From the NCBI GenBank assembly GCA_028284495.1, contig JANQRP010000017.1, forward strand, positions 1 through 43,157: a stretch of DNA of 43,157 bases, read 5' to 3'. Under the pieces are notes generated by a model. That model saw nothing but the letters and a program-made list of their open reading frames with translations. It did no database searches and was not told the origin of the DNA. The DNA comes from Longimicrobiales bacterium. Lineage in GTDB: Bacteria > Gemmatimonadota > Gemmatimonadetes > Longimicrobiales > Gaopeijiaceae. Position 1 is the first letter of the stretch. Each line of letters opens with the position of its first letter. Positions 1 through 8,412 of this stretch are shown here, piece by piece. Both the position numbers and the translations under genes were made by a program.

Positions 1-1209
1 GGTCGGCGCACGCGGGTCGGCGAGGTCGATGATGACCACCCCGTTGCGCCGGTTCGAGGCGCCCTCCCGCGAGAGCGCCGCGTAGCGTCCGTCCGGTGAG
101 ACCTTCACGTCGTTGACCGTCCGCGCGTCCACCTGGATGGAGTCGATCTTCACCGTGTTGGCCGGGTCCGTGACGTCCCAGAAGTAGGCGACGCCGTTCG
201 CGCCCCACGTTCCGGTGACCGCGTAGTCCCGACCGTCCAGTCCCTCGAACACCCAGAGGTCGGAGGTGTGGACGTGGCTGACCGAGCCCTGTCCCATGAT
301 CTCGACGCTGCGCACGACCTCGCGCGGGCTGACCTGGACCGTGGCCCGTCCCGCCACGTCGCCCGCGAGAGCGAGGACGTCGTACCGGCCGGGCACCTCG
401 GCCACGAACGCGCCGTTCTCGACGATCGCGGCGGCGCCCGGCGCGGCGATGCTGTCGTCGGGCGTGAAGGTGTAGCTCCAGATCGTGGGGACGTCCGGGA
501 TCTCGGCGCCCGAGGCGTTCACGAAGCGCGCCTCGAAGTTGAGCACGTCGCCGGTCCGCGCCTCCTCGGCGCCGCCGAGGACTTCGACGCGCGTCCCGTC
601 GAAGGCGGTGACCCGGTACGGCACGCTCTCCCGCGCGTCTTCGGCTGCGGCGGTGATCGTGACGGACCCCGGCGCCACACCCTCGACACGCCCGAACCGG
701 TCGACCCGCGCGACCGCGGGGTCCGACGACGTCCACACGATCTCCGGATCCGGCCGCTCCGATCCGTCGGCGTGGAATGCGGTCACCGAATGCGCGAGCC
801 GGGTGCCGACGTACAGCACGCCCGGCTCGGACGTTACCTCCAGTCGGTCGACCGGCGGCCACGACACCACCACCGGGATGCGGAGCGTCAGCGGCTCGCC
901 GGCCGCGTCCGGATCGCGCACCTCGGTCGCCACGATCTCGAACTCGCCGGCCCGCGCCGCCACGACGACGCCGTCGGCGATGGAGACGGCGCCTCTCTGG
1001 CCGACGATCCGGAGCGGCACGTCGACCGCTGCCCCGTTCGCGTCGACGGCCCGCACCGTCAGCGTCGCCTCCTCTCCGGCGACGAGCGACAGGGTGGTGG
1101 GCTCGGCGACGATGCGCGCTGCAGCCGTGGACTGGGCGTGGGCCGGCGCGACCGCGACGATCAGCGCGAGAAGGACCAGCAGCGAAGAGGCGTGGATTCG
1201 GCGGGACAT
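1..1209 (-). CDS. Secreted Ig-like (Big_2) and LVIVD-repeat protein, 3' end cut by window edge
   Basis: An open minus-strand frame runs from an ATG at 1209 to the window edge (403 codons, no stop), so the C terminus is missing. A GGAG lies 6 bases before the ATG. Residues 1-26 form a Sec signal peptide ending in AHAQ. Residues about 28-300 hold two or three beta-rich Ig-like segments; one has the bacterial Big_2 pattern (IVWTSSDPAVARVD followed by GxVTITA). The last 100 or so residues look like the start of LVIVD/beta-propeller repeats (YFWDVTDP, VKVSPDGRYAALS, VVIIDLADPRAP). Such proteins are exported surface or periplasmic proteins; no enzymatic role can be assigned. It faces away from the small lipoprotein gene at 1322, so the 112 bases between them should hold both promoters. 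The family call is fairly secure; the function is unknown. Confidence 0.8.
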   Translation of the reverse strand, partial: MSRRIHASSLLVLLALIVAVAPAHAQSTAAARIVAEPTTLSLVAGEEATLTVRAVDANGAAVDVPLRIVGQRGAVSIADGVVVAARAGEFEIVATEVRDPDAAGEPLTLRIPVVVSWPPVDRLEVTSEPGVLYVGTRLAHSVTAFHADGSERPDPEIVWTSSDPAVARVDRFGRVEGVAPGSVTITAAAEDARESVPYRVTAFDGTRVEVLGGAEEARTGDVLNFEARFVNASGAEIPDVPTIWSYTFTPDDSIAAPGAAAIVENGAFVAEVPGRYDVLALAGDVAGRATVQVSPREVVRSVEIMGQGSVSHVHTSDLWVFEGLDGRDYAVTGTWGANGVAYFWDVTDPANTVKIDSIQVDARTVNDVKVSPDGRYAALSREGASNRRNGVVIIDLADPRAPT

Positions 1210-1321
1210 GCCGGACTCCGGTCGATGAGGTGGGCTCCGTCGGACTGCTGGCGAATGTCGGTCCCTCGGAACACTTTGGCCACTTCGTCGACATGCCTTC
1301 GCACCGCGGAGGGCCAGCCCC

Positions 1322-1498
1322 ATGCGTCGACGATCCGTCGTCACCCTGCTCGTGCTCTCGCTTGCGGCGTGCGGCGGTGACGCCGCCGAAGGGGCCACCA
1401 ACTCGGCGGCCGACAACCAGCTGCTCGTTCGGATCGAGGCCGCGGGGATGACGATGGACGAGGTCGAGGACGCCTTCGACGAGCTCGACCTGCCCTGA
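1322..1498 (+). CDS. Small predicted lipoprotein, 58 aa
   Basis: ATG at 1322 is preceded 8 bases upstream by GGAGGG (1308-1313), a strong ribosome binding site that supports this very short gene. The N terminus has three arginines, a hydrophobic core and a lipobox LAAC with Cys17, so the mature peptide would be only about 42 residues, lipid-anchored and ending in a very acidic tail (repeated D/E around MDEVEDAFDELD). No family is recognised. It is divergent from the Ig-like/LVIVD gene and ends just before a hairpin at 1518-1538. A chance ORF cannot be fully excluded, but the combination of ribosome site, lipobox and stop before a hairpin makes a real gene likely. Confidence 0.65.
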   Translation: MRRRSVVTLLVLSLAACGGDAAEGATNSAADNQLLVRIEAAGMTMDEVEDAFDELDLP

Positions 1499-1517
1499 CC
1501 TCGGCCCGGACGGGCAT

Positions 1518-1538
1518 GGCCGGCCGCCTCGGCCGGTC
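1518..1538. terminator. GC hairpin between convergent genes
   Basis: CCGGCCG (1520-1526), loop CCT, CGGCCGG (1530-1536) is a perfect 7-bp stem, extended by one G-U and one G-C pair. It sits in the 43 bases between the stop of the small lipoprotein and the stop of the DUF2784 gene. There is no clear T-run, so a bidirectional terminator is inferred from position. Confidence 0.5.
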
Positions 1539-1541
1539 CTG

Positions 1542-1919
1542 TCAGTCGGCCGGCGTCGCCCGCCGCCGGCGCGTCAGCGCGATCCCGTAGATCACGGCGT
1601 TCACGACCAGAACGGATGCGCCCAGCGCGAACTGCAGCTCGCGCGTGAGGCCCTCGGGGTAGAGCACCGAGGTAACGTAGTGTTCGATGAATCCGCCGTC
1701 GTAGCCGAGCTGGCCGGCGCGGATGCGGAGACCGTTCTCGAGCGGTGTCAGAGGGCAGATGCCGCCCGTGAACTCGATCCAGACGCCCCACAGAGCGCAC
1801 GGCAGGTGCAGCCAGGCGACCCCGATCCAGCGCAGTGCCAGCAGTCCGCCGGCGGCCACGAACACGACGAACAGGGCGTGGACCAGGAGGACCCCGTCGG
1901 CGAGAACCCCCCAGGGCAT
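1542..1919 (-). CDS. DUF2784 family membrane protein
   Basis: 125 aa from ATG 1919, which lies 7 bases after the stop of the thioredoxin gene, suggesting translational coupling; the longer frame upstream only overlaps that gene. The protein has a hydrophobic N-terminal helix pair (about residues 5-45), the diagnostic block GGICPLTPLEN followed by GYDGGFIEHY and LYPEGL, and a C-terminal helix (about 97-117) with a basic tail. This matches DUF2784, small inner-membrane proteins of unknown function. Being coupled to a membrane-anchored thioredoxin hints at envelope redox or metal chemistry, but that is only an inference. Confidence 0.85.
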   Translation of the reverse strand: MPWGVLADGVLLVHALFVVFVAAGGLLALRWIGVAWLHLPCALWGVWIEFTGGICPLTPLENGLRIRAGQLGYDGGFIEHYVTSVLYPEGLTRELQFALGASVLVVNAVIYGIALTRRRRATPAD

Positions 1920-1926
1920 CGTGCGA

Positions 1927-2544
1927 TCACCCCGTCGGCCGACCGGCCGGGGGCGACTCGGCATCCCGCAGCGCCCGCTCGACCGCAGCGCGCATCGCCG
2001 GACCGGCGAAGTAACCGACGACGCGGTGGCGGACCACGCCGTCCGCACCGATGACGAAGGTGGTCGGAAACGCACCGATGCCGCCGAACGCCCGCCGGTT
2101 CTCCGGACTCGCGAAGCCGATCGGGTAGTCGATGGCCCGCTCGTCCAGCCAGGCCCGGACACGGTCGGCGCCCCCCGTGTCTCCCGAGAACCCCAGCACG
2201 CGCACGCCGCGCTCGCCGTACTCCTCGTGGAGCCGCTGGAGAACAGGCATCTCCAGTCGGCACGGACCGCACCAGGTGGCCCAGAAGTTCGCGACCACGA
2301 CCCGGCCCTCGAGGTCGGCTGCCGCGATCACCTCGTCGTCGAGCGTTGTGAGCGACCAATCGGGCGACGACCCTTCGATCGGTCCGATTCCGGTCCACGC
2401 CCCGAGCTGAGGGCCGAGTCGTTCCGCGACGAACACGAACACCACGATCCAGAGCGCCCACTCGGCGAGGCGGGCGAGTCGGCGCCACGGCGACGGGCCC
2501 TCCGCCGCCGCGGCATCCTCCGGGGAGCCGGTCGTGCCGGTCAT
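1927..2544 (-). CDS. Membrane-anchored TlpA/ResA-type thioredoxin
   Basis: 205 aa. A short cytoplasmic N terminus is followed by one transmembrane helix (about residues 27-44) and a periplasmic thioredoxin fold. The redox motif WCGPC (Trp91, Cys92, Cys95) follows ANFWAT, and the cis-proline is in GAFPTTF (Pro160), as in TlpA/ResA/CcmG proteins. Family members reduce disulfides or apocytochrome c in the periplasm, so a link to the c-type cytochrome encoded at 7937-8407 is possible but unproven. It is the first gene of a pair with the DUF2784 gene (7-base gap). The fold is certain; the exact partner is not. Confidence 0.92.
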   Translation of the reverse strand: MTGTTGSPEDAAAAEGPSPWRRLARLAEWALWIVVFVFVAERLGPQLGAWTGIGPIEGSSPDWSLTTLDDEVIAAADLEGRVVVANFWATWCGPCRLEMPVLQRLHEEYGERGVRVLGFSGDTGGADRVRAWLDERAIDYPIGFASPENRRAFGGIGAFPTTFVIGADGVVRHRVVGYFAGPAMRAAVERALRDAESPPAGRPTG

Positions 2545-2571
2545 CGGTGAGGCGTCGTCGCGGCCGTCGCC

Positions 2572-2775
2572 TCAGGACCCCAGCGTCGGGTCCCAGTCGG
2601 CGAGCTTGTGCCGCCCGTCGCAGAACGGCTTGTTCTCGCTCTGGCCGCAGCGGCAGAGGTAGATCGGCTTGCCCTCGCGGGTCGGCAGGGCGTTCCCCTC
2701 CGCATCCACGAGGTCGATATCGCCCTCCACCTTCAGAGAGCCGTTCGCGGACACCGTGATCGTAACGTCGGCCAT
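2572..2775 (-). CDS. CDGSH-type iron-sulfur protein
   Basis: 67 aa. The start at ATG 2775 is chosen because GAGGG lies 9 bases upstream; the in-frame ATG at 2784 directly abuts that ribosome site and is unlikely. The C-terminal half carries [17 protein letters not shown]: Cys41, Cys43, Cys52 and His56 are the four ligands of the 3Cys-1His [2Fe-2S] cluster of the CDGSH (mitoNEET-like) family. There is no membrane anchor, so a cytoplasmic protein is expected. Its role in bacteria is poorly defined (redox or cluster transfer). It lies 27 bases upstream of the thioredoxin gene on the same strand and may be cotranscribed with it. Confidence 0.92.
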   Translation of the reverse strand: MADVTITVSANGSLKVEGDIDLVDAEGNALPTREGKPIYLCRCGQSENKPFCDGRHKLADWDPTLGS

Positions 2776-2942
2776 GCTGTGCATCCCTCGAGTCTGCGCC
2801 GGGTGACGGGAAACGTCGGCCCCGACTAGGTTTCTGTCGTCCTCCCGGCTGTGAACCCCTCCGAGGCCGTCGGGGTTCTCAAGCCACGGAGGAACCGCGG
2901 GCCACCCGGCCCTCAATCGACCCCGAATTCCGAGATCCGGAC

Positions 2943-4190
2943 GTGAGCATCTGGAGCCGACGAGAGACGGTTGCCGTGGACATCGGCGGCGTGGGCGTGG
3001 GCGGCGACAACCCCGTGCGCGTGCAGTCGATGACGAACACCGACACGGCGGACGCCGAGGCTACCGCGAAGCAGGTCGCCGACCTCCATCTGGCCGGCAG
3101 CGAGATCGTTCGCGTCACCGTCAACAACGAGCCGTCGGCGCAGGCGGTGCCCGAGATCGTCCAGCGGCTCGAGGACGCCGGGCTCGACGTCCCCATCGTG
3201 GGCGACTTCCACTACAACGGGCACATTCTCCTCACGAAGTACCCGGACGCCGCCCGCGCGCTCGCCAAGTACCGCATCAACCCCGGCAACGTCGGCACGT
3301 CCCGCCGCGACGAGAACTTCACGAAGATCGTCGAGGTCGCGATCGACAACGACAAGCCTGTCCGGATCGGGGTGAACTGGGGCTCGCTCGACCAGCGTCT
3401 CCTCACCGAACTGATGGACGAGAACGCCGCCTCCGACGATCCGAAGGGTGCCAAGGAGGTCATGCTCGAGGCGATCTGCCAGAGCGCGATGCGCTCGGCC
3501 GAACTCGCGGAGGAGGTCGGGCTCGGTCACGACAGGATCGTCCTGTCGTCCAAGGTGTCCGTCGTGCCCGACCTCATCCGGGTGTATCGGATGCTCGCGC
3601 CGCGCTCGGACTACCCGCTCCACCTCGGACTCACCGAGGCCGGGATGGGGGCCAAGGGCATCGTCGCGACCACCGCCGCCCTCGGGCCGCTCCTCATGGA
3701 CGGGATCGGCGACACCATTCGGGTTTCGCTCACGCCGCGTCCCGGCGGTGATCGCGCCGAGGAGGTGCGCGTGGCGCAGCAGATCCTCCAGTCGCTGGCG
3801 ATCCGCGCCTTCGAGCCGCAGGTGACCTCGTGTCCCGGCTGCGGCCGAACGACCTCGACCTTCTTCCAGGAGATGGCCGAGGACATCCAGGGGTGGATCC
3901 GCGAGCGGATGCCGATCTGGCGCGAGAAGTACCCCGGCGTCGAGGAGCTCGACGTGGCCGTGATGGGGTGCGTCGTGAATGGCCCCGGCGAGTCGAAGCA
4001 CGCCAACCTCGGGATCTCGTTGCCGGGCACGTTCGAGGAGCCCAAGGCACCCGTGTACGTCGACGGCGAGCACTACACCACGCTCAAGGGCGAGGGACTC
4101 GTCGCCGAGTTCAAGGAGATCCTCGAGAACTACGTCGTGAAGAACTACGGCGAGACCTCCGCGGCCGAGAAGGAGCCGGTCGGCGCCTGA
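2943..4190 (+). CDS. ispG: 4-hydroxy-3-methylbut-2-enyl-diphosphate synthase (IspG/GcpE)
   Basis: 415 aa from GTG 2943. It converts 2-C-methyl-D-erythritol 2,4-cyclodiphosphate into HMBPP in the MEP isoprenoid pathway, in the cytoplasm, using electrons from flavodoxin or ferredoxin. The N terminus has the family block VQSMTNTDT. The [4Fe-4S] ligands are visible: SCPGCG (Cys297, Cys300), GCVVNGPGE (Cys343 and Glu350). Length is at the long end for the two-domain bacterial form. No strong ribosome site is visible. The gene stands alone, divergent from the CDGSH gene; a TAGGTTT at 2827-2833 is a possible -10-like element but lies about 110 bases upstream. Confidence 0.97.
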   Translation: MSIWSRRETVAVDIGGVGVGGDNPVRVQSMTNTDTADAEATAKQVADLHLAGSEIVRVTVNNEPSAQAVPEIVQRLEDAGLDVPIVGDFHYNGHILLTKYPDAARALAKYRINPGNVGTSRRDENFTKIVEVAIDNDKPVRIGVNWGSLDQRLLTELMDENAASDDPKGAKEVMLEAICQSAMRSAELAEEVGLGHDRIVLSSKVSVVPDLIRVYRMLAPRSDYPLHLGLTEAGMGAKGIVATTAALGPLLMDGIGDTIRVSLTPRPGGDRAEEVRVAQQILQSLAIRAFEPQVTSCPGCGRTTSTFFQEMAEDIQGWIRERMPIWREKYPGVEELDVAVMGCVVNGPGESKHANLGISLPGTFEEPKAPVYVDGEHYTTLKGEGLVAEFKEILENYVVKNYGETSAAEKEPVGA

Positions 4191-4218
4191 CGCTCGGCCG
4201 GCCCGCCCCCCGTAGCCC

Positions 4219-4261
4219 TTGTGGGCCGCGCGGCAGGTAGCTATGTAGAGGACGTTATAGT
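4219..4261 (+). promoter_or_regulatory. AT-rich promoter-like patch before the secreted hydrolase
   Basis: The 118 bases between ispG and the hydrolase contain the only AT-rich stretch in the area. TATAGT (4256-4261) matches the -10 consensus at five of six positions but lacks a good -35; an alternative is TTGTGG (4219-4224), 17 bases, TATGTA (4242-4247). Start of transcription would fall about 40-60 bases before ATG 4309. Confidence 0.3.
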
Positions 4262-4308
4262 ACCGGGGGGTGTGGGGGCTCCCGGCCCGGGGAGGGGAGG
4301 GAGGAGGC

Positions 4309-5787
4309 ATGCACAAGGTCGGTCGAGTTGTCGCGGCGTTCGTTCTGCTGGGGTCCACGGCCTCCGCACTCACGTCGCAGGCCGGGCCGCCGGTCGAGTG
4401 GCGGGACGTGGTGTTCCGCACTCGCGCCGGCGACTCGGTCCCGGCCCAGGCCGGCCAGATGACGGTCCCCGCCCGGTACGAGGACCCGGACGGCCCCCGC
4501 CTCACGCTCCGGTTTCTCCGGTTTCCCACCCGCAGCGAGAGTCCGGAGCCGCCGATCGTCTATCTGGCGGGCGGCCCGGGCGGGTCGGGCATCGCAGCGG
4601 CGGCGGGGTCTCGCTGGCCGCTGTTCGATTCGCTCCGGGACGTGGCCGACGTGATCGCGCTCGACCAGCGGGGCACCGGCCCGCTGGCGGGCCTCCCGCG
4701 CTGCACGACGGGGGCGGTCATGCCGCGCGACCTTCCCAGCACGCGCGAGAATCTCTCGGAGGCGCTCGAGAGGCAGGTCCGGCACTGCCGCGAGTTCTGG
4801 GAGGGCGAAGGGGTCGATCTTCGGGCCTACCACACTCCCGCGAGCGCCGACGATCTGGCTGCCCTCGCCGACGCACTCGGGGTCCCGACGCTGAACCTGT
4901 GGGGCGTCAGCTACGGGACGCACCTCGCGCTGGCCACCCTTCGCCGTCACCCCGACCGGGTCGCGCGGGCGGCGCTCGTCTCGGCCGAGGGCCTGGACCA
5001 GACGGCCAAGTCCCCGGCAGCGGGCGACCGGTTCTTCGCGCGGGTGCAGGCGTCGATCGACGAGGACCCCGAAGCTCGAGCGGCGTATCCCGATGTCGCG
5101 GCCATGATGCGCCGGGTCCTCGACCGCGTCGCGACGAAGCCCGTCACCGTGTCGGTCGAGCTCTCGTCGGGTCCCGCCGACATCACCCTCGGTGCGTTCG
5201 AGCTCCGGCGGCTCGCGGCCGACCGGATCGCCGACCCTCGGGGCACGCGCACGGTGCTGGAGGCGTTCGCGGTCGCGGACCACGGCGACTTCACGGTGCT
5301 CGGCGGCTGGGCGCAACGCGTGACCGGCGAGCCCATCTACCTGTCTCCCATGCCCCTCGCCGTCGATGTGGCGTCGGGGATCTCCGAGGCACGCAGGAGG
5401 CGCATCGCCGAGGAGGCGCCGGGGTCGATCCTCGGCGACGCGCTCTCATGGCCCGTGCTTCACGCGGGCGCGTCCGTCGAGGACCTGGATCTGGGCGAGG
5501 CTTTCCGGGCTCCCTTCTGGTCCGCGCACCCCGTGCTCTTCGTGTCAGGCGAGCTCGACGGCCGGACGTATCTCGAGGAGCACGAGGAGATTGCGGCGCA
5601 GTTCGAGAACCCGACGGCCATCCGTGTCGAGAACGGAGGACACGGCACGGTGCTGGACTCCGACGAGGTCCGTCGCGCGCTCGTCGAGTTCTTCGGGGGT
5701 GGGGAGCCGGCCAGCGCTGTCGTTCGGATGCCCGCGCCGAGATGGGTCGGGACGGAGGGTCCGGGGGTGCCGAGCCCGGAGATGTGA
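4309..5787 (+). CDS. Secreted alpha/beta hydrolase, tripeptidyl/prolyl aminopeptidase-like (S33 type)
   Basis: 492 aa. ATG 4309 is chosen because GGAGGGAGGAGGC lies directly upstream and a Sec signal peptide follows (residues 1 to about 25). The catalytic triad can be read: Ser201 in GVSYG, Asp417 in SGELDG, His445 in GGHGT; the oxyanion segment is YLAGGPGGSG near residue 85. This is the layout of S33-related exported peptidases that release N-terminal peptides or prolyl residues, with a C-terminal TAP-like region. Proteins of this kind are annotated as alpha/beta hydrolases because substrate cannot be predicted. It likely degrades peptides in the periplasm or outside the cell. A second secreted serine peptidase of another family is at 37609. 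Confidence 0.88.
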   Translation: MHKVGRVVAAFVLLGSTASALTSQAGPPVEWRDVVFRTRAGDSVPAQAGQMTVPARYEDPDGPRLTLRFLRFPTRSESPEPPIVYLAGGPGGSGIAAAAGSRWPLFDSLRDVADVIALDQRGTGPLAGLPRCTTGAVMPRDLPSTRENLSEALERQVRHCREFWEGEGVDLRAYHTPASADDLAALADALGVPTLNLWGVSYGTHLALATLRRHPDRVARAALVSAEGLDQTAKSPAAGDRFFARVQASIDEDPEARAAYPDVAAMMRRVLDRVATKPVTVSVELSSGPADITLGAFELRRLAADRIADPRGTRTVLEAFAVADHGDFTVLGGWAQRVTGEPIYLSPMPLAVDVASGISEARRRRIAEEAPGSILGDALSWPVLHAGASVEDLDLGEAFRAPFWSAHPVLFVSGELDGRTYLEEHEEIAAQFENPTAIRVENGGHGTVLDSDEVRRALVEFFGGGEPASAVVRMPAPRWVGTEGPGVPSPEM

Positions 5788-5827
5788 GCGGGCGTCTGAC
5801 CAGCGCGACATCGGCGGCGGGTGACGC

Positions 5828-6961
5828 CTAGATCCAGCCCCGCGTCCTGAAGTCCCGGATCGCCGACGCCCACTGATCCATCTCGTTCGGCAGCCCGAAC
5901 GACAGCCGATTGTGGTCGAGCATCGGCGGGAAGTCGCGGCCCACGCGGAGCCCTCGCTCGGCCATGCGCTCGCGGTACGTTTCGAGATCCCCGTTGATGC
6001 GGTGCATGATGAAGTTCGTGTTCGTCGGGAGGTACTCGAGCCCGAGTTCGTCGAGGGTCGCGTGCACGATCGCCTTGGCCTCCTCGTTGACGGCGATCGA
6101 ACGCGCGACGATGCCGTCGTCCTCGAGCGACGCGAGCGCCGCAGCGGCGGCCAGCATGTTCGGACCGTTGTTGATGGTGTGCTCGCGCAGGCGGTCGGCG
6201 GTCGTGGGGTGGGAGACCGCGAAGCCGAGTCGGAGGCCCGCCATCCCGTAGATCTTCGAGAAGGTCCGGACGACCACGACGTTCGGCTTCTCGTCGATCC
6301 ACCGGAGGGAGTCCCAGTAGCGGTCGTCGGTGACGTACTCGACGTACGCCTCGTCCATGACGAAGGTCGTGGTCTCCGGCGCGCCCGCGATCCAGGCGTC
6401 GATGTCGGCGGAGTCGGTGATCGTGCCGGTCGGGTTGTTCGGGTTGCAGAAGTACACGACGGACGGCCGCTCCATCGAGATCTCGCGCATCCGATGAACG
6501 TCGTGCTGCCAGTCGGCGGTGAGCGGCACCGTGTGGACCTCGAAGGGCATGGTATCCTGGTAGCCCATGACGTCCTCGAAGGTCGGCTCCGCGATGATCA
6601 GCGGGGTGTTCGGCCCCTGGAACGCCTGGGTGCAGATCTGCAGGATCTCGGTAGAGCCGAATCCGAGCGTGAGGTTGTCGGTGCCGACGCCGAGATGGCG
6701 GGCGAGTGCCTCCACCACCTCGTCGTGTCGGCCGCCGTACCGATTCGCGTCCACGATCGCCTCGATGATGGCTTCACGCGCGGCGGGCGCGACGCCGAGG
6801 GGGTTCTCGTTGGAGCTGAGACGGATGAGCGCCTCCTGATCGCGGCGCCCGGCGGAGGGGCCCAGTGCCCGGTCGAGGAGGGTGCCCAGCGCGGTCCCAC
6901 CGCCGGTGATGCTGGCGAGTCCCGCGGCCATTCCCGAGGTTACGAATCCACGACGATCCAT
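5828..6961 (-). CDS. Tat-exported histidinol-phosphate-aminotransferase-like PLP enzyme
   Basis: 377 aa. ATG 6961 is chosen for the GGGAGGG upstream and because a twin-arginine signal begins there (MDRRGFVTSG followed by a Gly/Ala-rich core). The mature part is a fold-type I aminotransferase close to HisC: SSNENPLG substrate loop, CNPNNPTG, the PLP lysine Lys236 in TFSKIYGMAGLRLGF, and a C-terminal RLSFG. HisC is normally a cytoplasmic enzyme of histidine synthesis. Here a Tat signal implies folding with PLP in the cytoplasm and then export, so the substrate is probably not histidinol phosphate. It is not next to any his gene. Fold certain, export likely, substrate unknown. Confidence 0.88.
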   Translation of the reverse strand: MDRRGFVTSGMAAGLASITGGGTALGTLLDRALGPSAGRRDQEALIRLSSNENPLGVAPAAREAIIEAIVDANRYGGRHDEVVEALARHLGVGTDNLTLGFGSTEILQICTQAFQGPNTPLIIAEPTFEDVMGYQDTMPFEVHTVPLTADWQHDVHRMREISMERPSVVYFCNPNNPTGTITDSADIDAWIAGAPETTTFVMDEAYVEYVTDDRYWDSLRWIDEKPNVVVVRTFSKIYGMAGLRLGFAVSHPTTADRLREHTINNGPNMLAAAAALASLEDDGIVARSIAVNEEAKAIVHATLDELGLEYLPTNTNFIMHRINGDLETYRERMAERGLRVGRDFPPMLDHNRLSFGLPNEMDQWASAIRDFRTRGWI

Positions 6962-7137
6962 GCGCCCTCCCGGCTGAGTGTGTGGGGGCAATGTGCGGGC
7001 GGTGGGCGCCGGGAGAAAGCGCGACAGTCCGGTGCGGGGTGCCGCCCGCGCCCGGCGCGGCGACTCGGAACTGGCGAGGGCGCACCCGCGAGCAGCATAT
7101 TCGAAGGAAGGCCGTGTCCCCGTCGCGAACACTTCGA

Positions 7138-7899
7138 ATGACCCGCTTGAGCCCCCTGCGCAGCCTTGCCTCCGTCGTGCTGCTCGGCGTTCTCGTTTCG
7201 CCGGCCGCGGCCCAGCAGTCGGGCAAGCGCGGATGCCGGTCGAGCGATCTGCGCCCGGGCGAGAAGCCGATGGACGCGTTCGTGGATTCAGCGACGCTCG
7301 CCGCCGCGCTGGCTCCGTCGTGGGAGGCCGCCTGGGGCCGGGTGTTCGCGACGGTGTCCAGCGATTCGACGGGTGAGAAGCGGGTCCGGGTCCTGTCCCG
7401 CTCCCCTCACGTCGAGGGTCTGGACCGGGTCGGTCAGTGGCTTCAGACGGCCACGAGAGACTTCGATCCGTCCTCGGGGGTCCAACTCTTCCTCGGCGAC
7501 GAGGACGGCTACGCGGCGCGGAGCATTCAGATGGCGATGTGTGCGCCCCAGCTGGTCAACGAACGCGAGCTCGTCGACAAGCTCGTCGACTGGGGCAGGG
7601 AGAACCGCCCCGATCCCGCGGCGGACGCACGGTCGGTCCGCGCCGGCGTGTGGCTGTACGTGTCGGTGCTCGGTACGGTCATCCAGTACGAGCTCAGGGA
7701 ACCGTCCGGGTGGGAGGCGTTCGACGACTTCGTGCGCTACATGATGCTCACGGCGGAGTTCGCGCCTGCCGAGACGGAGGGCGTCCCGACCGCGGTGTGG
7801 GTGTCGATGCCGGTGACCTACACGCGGGGCGCGACCAATCCCTTCAGCCAGGGAGAGTACGGCCCACGGGACGGACGCCGCCGCGGGGGTGGTGGCTGA
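7138..7899 (+). CDS. Secreted protein with a TonB-C-like C terminus
   Basis: 253 aa from ATG 7138, with a Sec signal peptide ending in SPAAAQQ. An alternative GTG at 7114, just after AAGGAAGG, would add eight residues; the start is uncertain. The middle is mixed alpha/beta with one conserved-looking pair of cysteines (Cys in RGCRSSD and MAMCAP). The C terminus (FAPAETEGVPTAVWVSMPVTY) resembles the TonB C-terminal domain pattern PA..xG.PV..WV..P, but there is no membrane anchor or proline-rich spacer, so it is not a TonB. No specific function is recognised. It is divergent from the aminotransferase and convergent with the cytochrome gene (37-base gap). Confidence 0.75.
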   Translation: MTRLSPLRSLASVVLLGVLVSPAAAQQSGKRGCRSSDLRPGEKPMDAFVDSATLAAALAPSWEAAWGRVFATVSSDSTGEKRVRVLSRSPHVEGLDRVGQWLQTATRDFDPSSGVQLFLGDEDGYAARSIQMAMCAPQLVNERELVDKLVDWGRENRPDPAADARSVRAGVWLYVSVLGTVIQYELREPSGWEAFDDFVRYMMLTAEFAPAETEGVPTAVWVSMPVTYTRGATNPFSQGEYGPRDGRRRGGGG

Positions 7900-7936
7900 C
7901 GGCCCCGGCTCTCGCTCGGGATCTCAGTTCCGGATC

Positions 7937-8407
7937 TCAGCCCGGGTTCACGTCCGGCCCCCGGTCGGCTCTCCACAGGAACTCGAGCAACGCCCGCACC
8001 TCGGCCGCCGTCACCCCTCCGTTGACCATCCAGACGCCGTACTCGTCGTAGAGCCGCGCCGCGATCGAGTCGGACGCGATCATCGAGTCCGGGTTGGCGA
8101 TCATGGTGCGGATCCACGCCGGCTCGCGCCGGAGCGTGACCCCCTGGAGGTTCGGACCGAGCCCCGCGTCGGGGTCGTCGCCACCGATGTAGTGGCAGGC
8201 GGAGCAGACGTCCCGGAAGACGGTCGCCCCCTCGTCGGCCATCTCGTGGTCGATGGGGGTCGCGGATACGGCGTCGAGGGCCGCACCGGCCACCGGAAGG
8301 GGTCGGTCGGCCCACGCGGGGTCTACATCAGGACCCTTTCGGCATGCGGATAGTCCGTTCATTATGGCGACCGAAGCGACGGTCGCCGCGATTCGTAGAC
8401 GGATCAT
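7937..8407 (-). CDS. c-type cytochrome lipoprotein
   Basis: 156 aa from ATG 8407. The N terminus reads as a lipoprotein signal with lipobox LSAC (Cys22). One haem-binding motif CSACH (Cys68, Cys71, His72) is present, and Met109 in NPDSM is the probable second axial ligand, so this is a class I mono-haem cytochrome c anchored in the envelope. It probably shuttles electrons in the periplasm; the partner is not visible here. No ribosome site precedes the ATG, and longer in-frame starts (to 8488) add no recognisable sequence; a promoter-like element immediately upstream suggests a leaderless message. Confidence 0.85.
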   Translation of the reverse strand: MIRLRIAATVASVAIMNGLSACRKGPDVDPAWADRPLPVAGAALDAVSATPIDHEMADEGATVFRDVCSACHYIGGDDPDAGLGPNLQGVTLRREPAWIRTMIANPDSMIASDSIAARLYDEYGVWMVNGGVTAAEVRALLEFLWRADRGPDVNPG

Positions 8408-8412
8408 GACGG

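Noticed and set aside
2913..4529. A 538-codon minus-strand frame across ispG and the following gap
   Set aside because: Low-complexity H/R/D/G-rich translation; ispG on the plus strand has all its cluster ligands.
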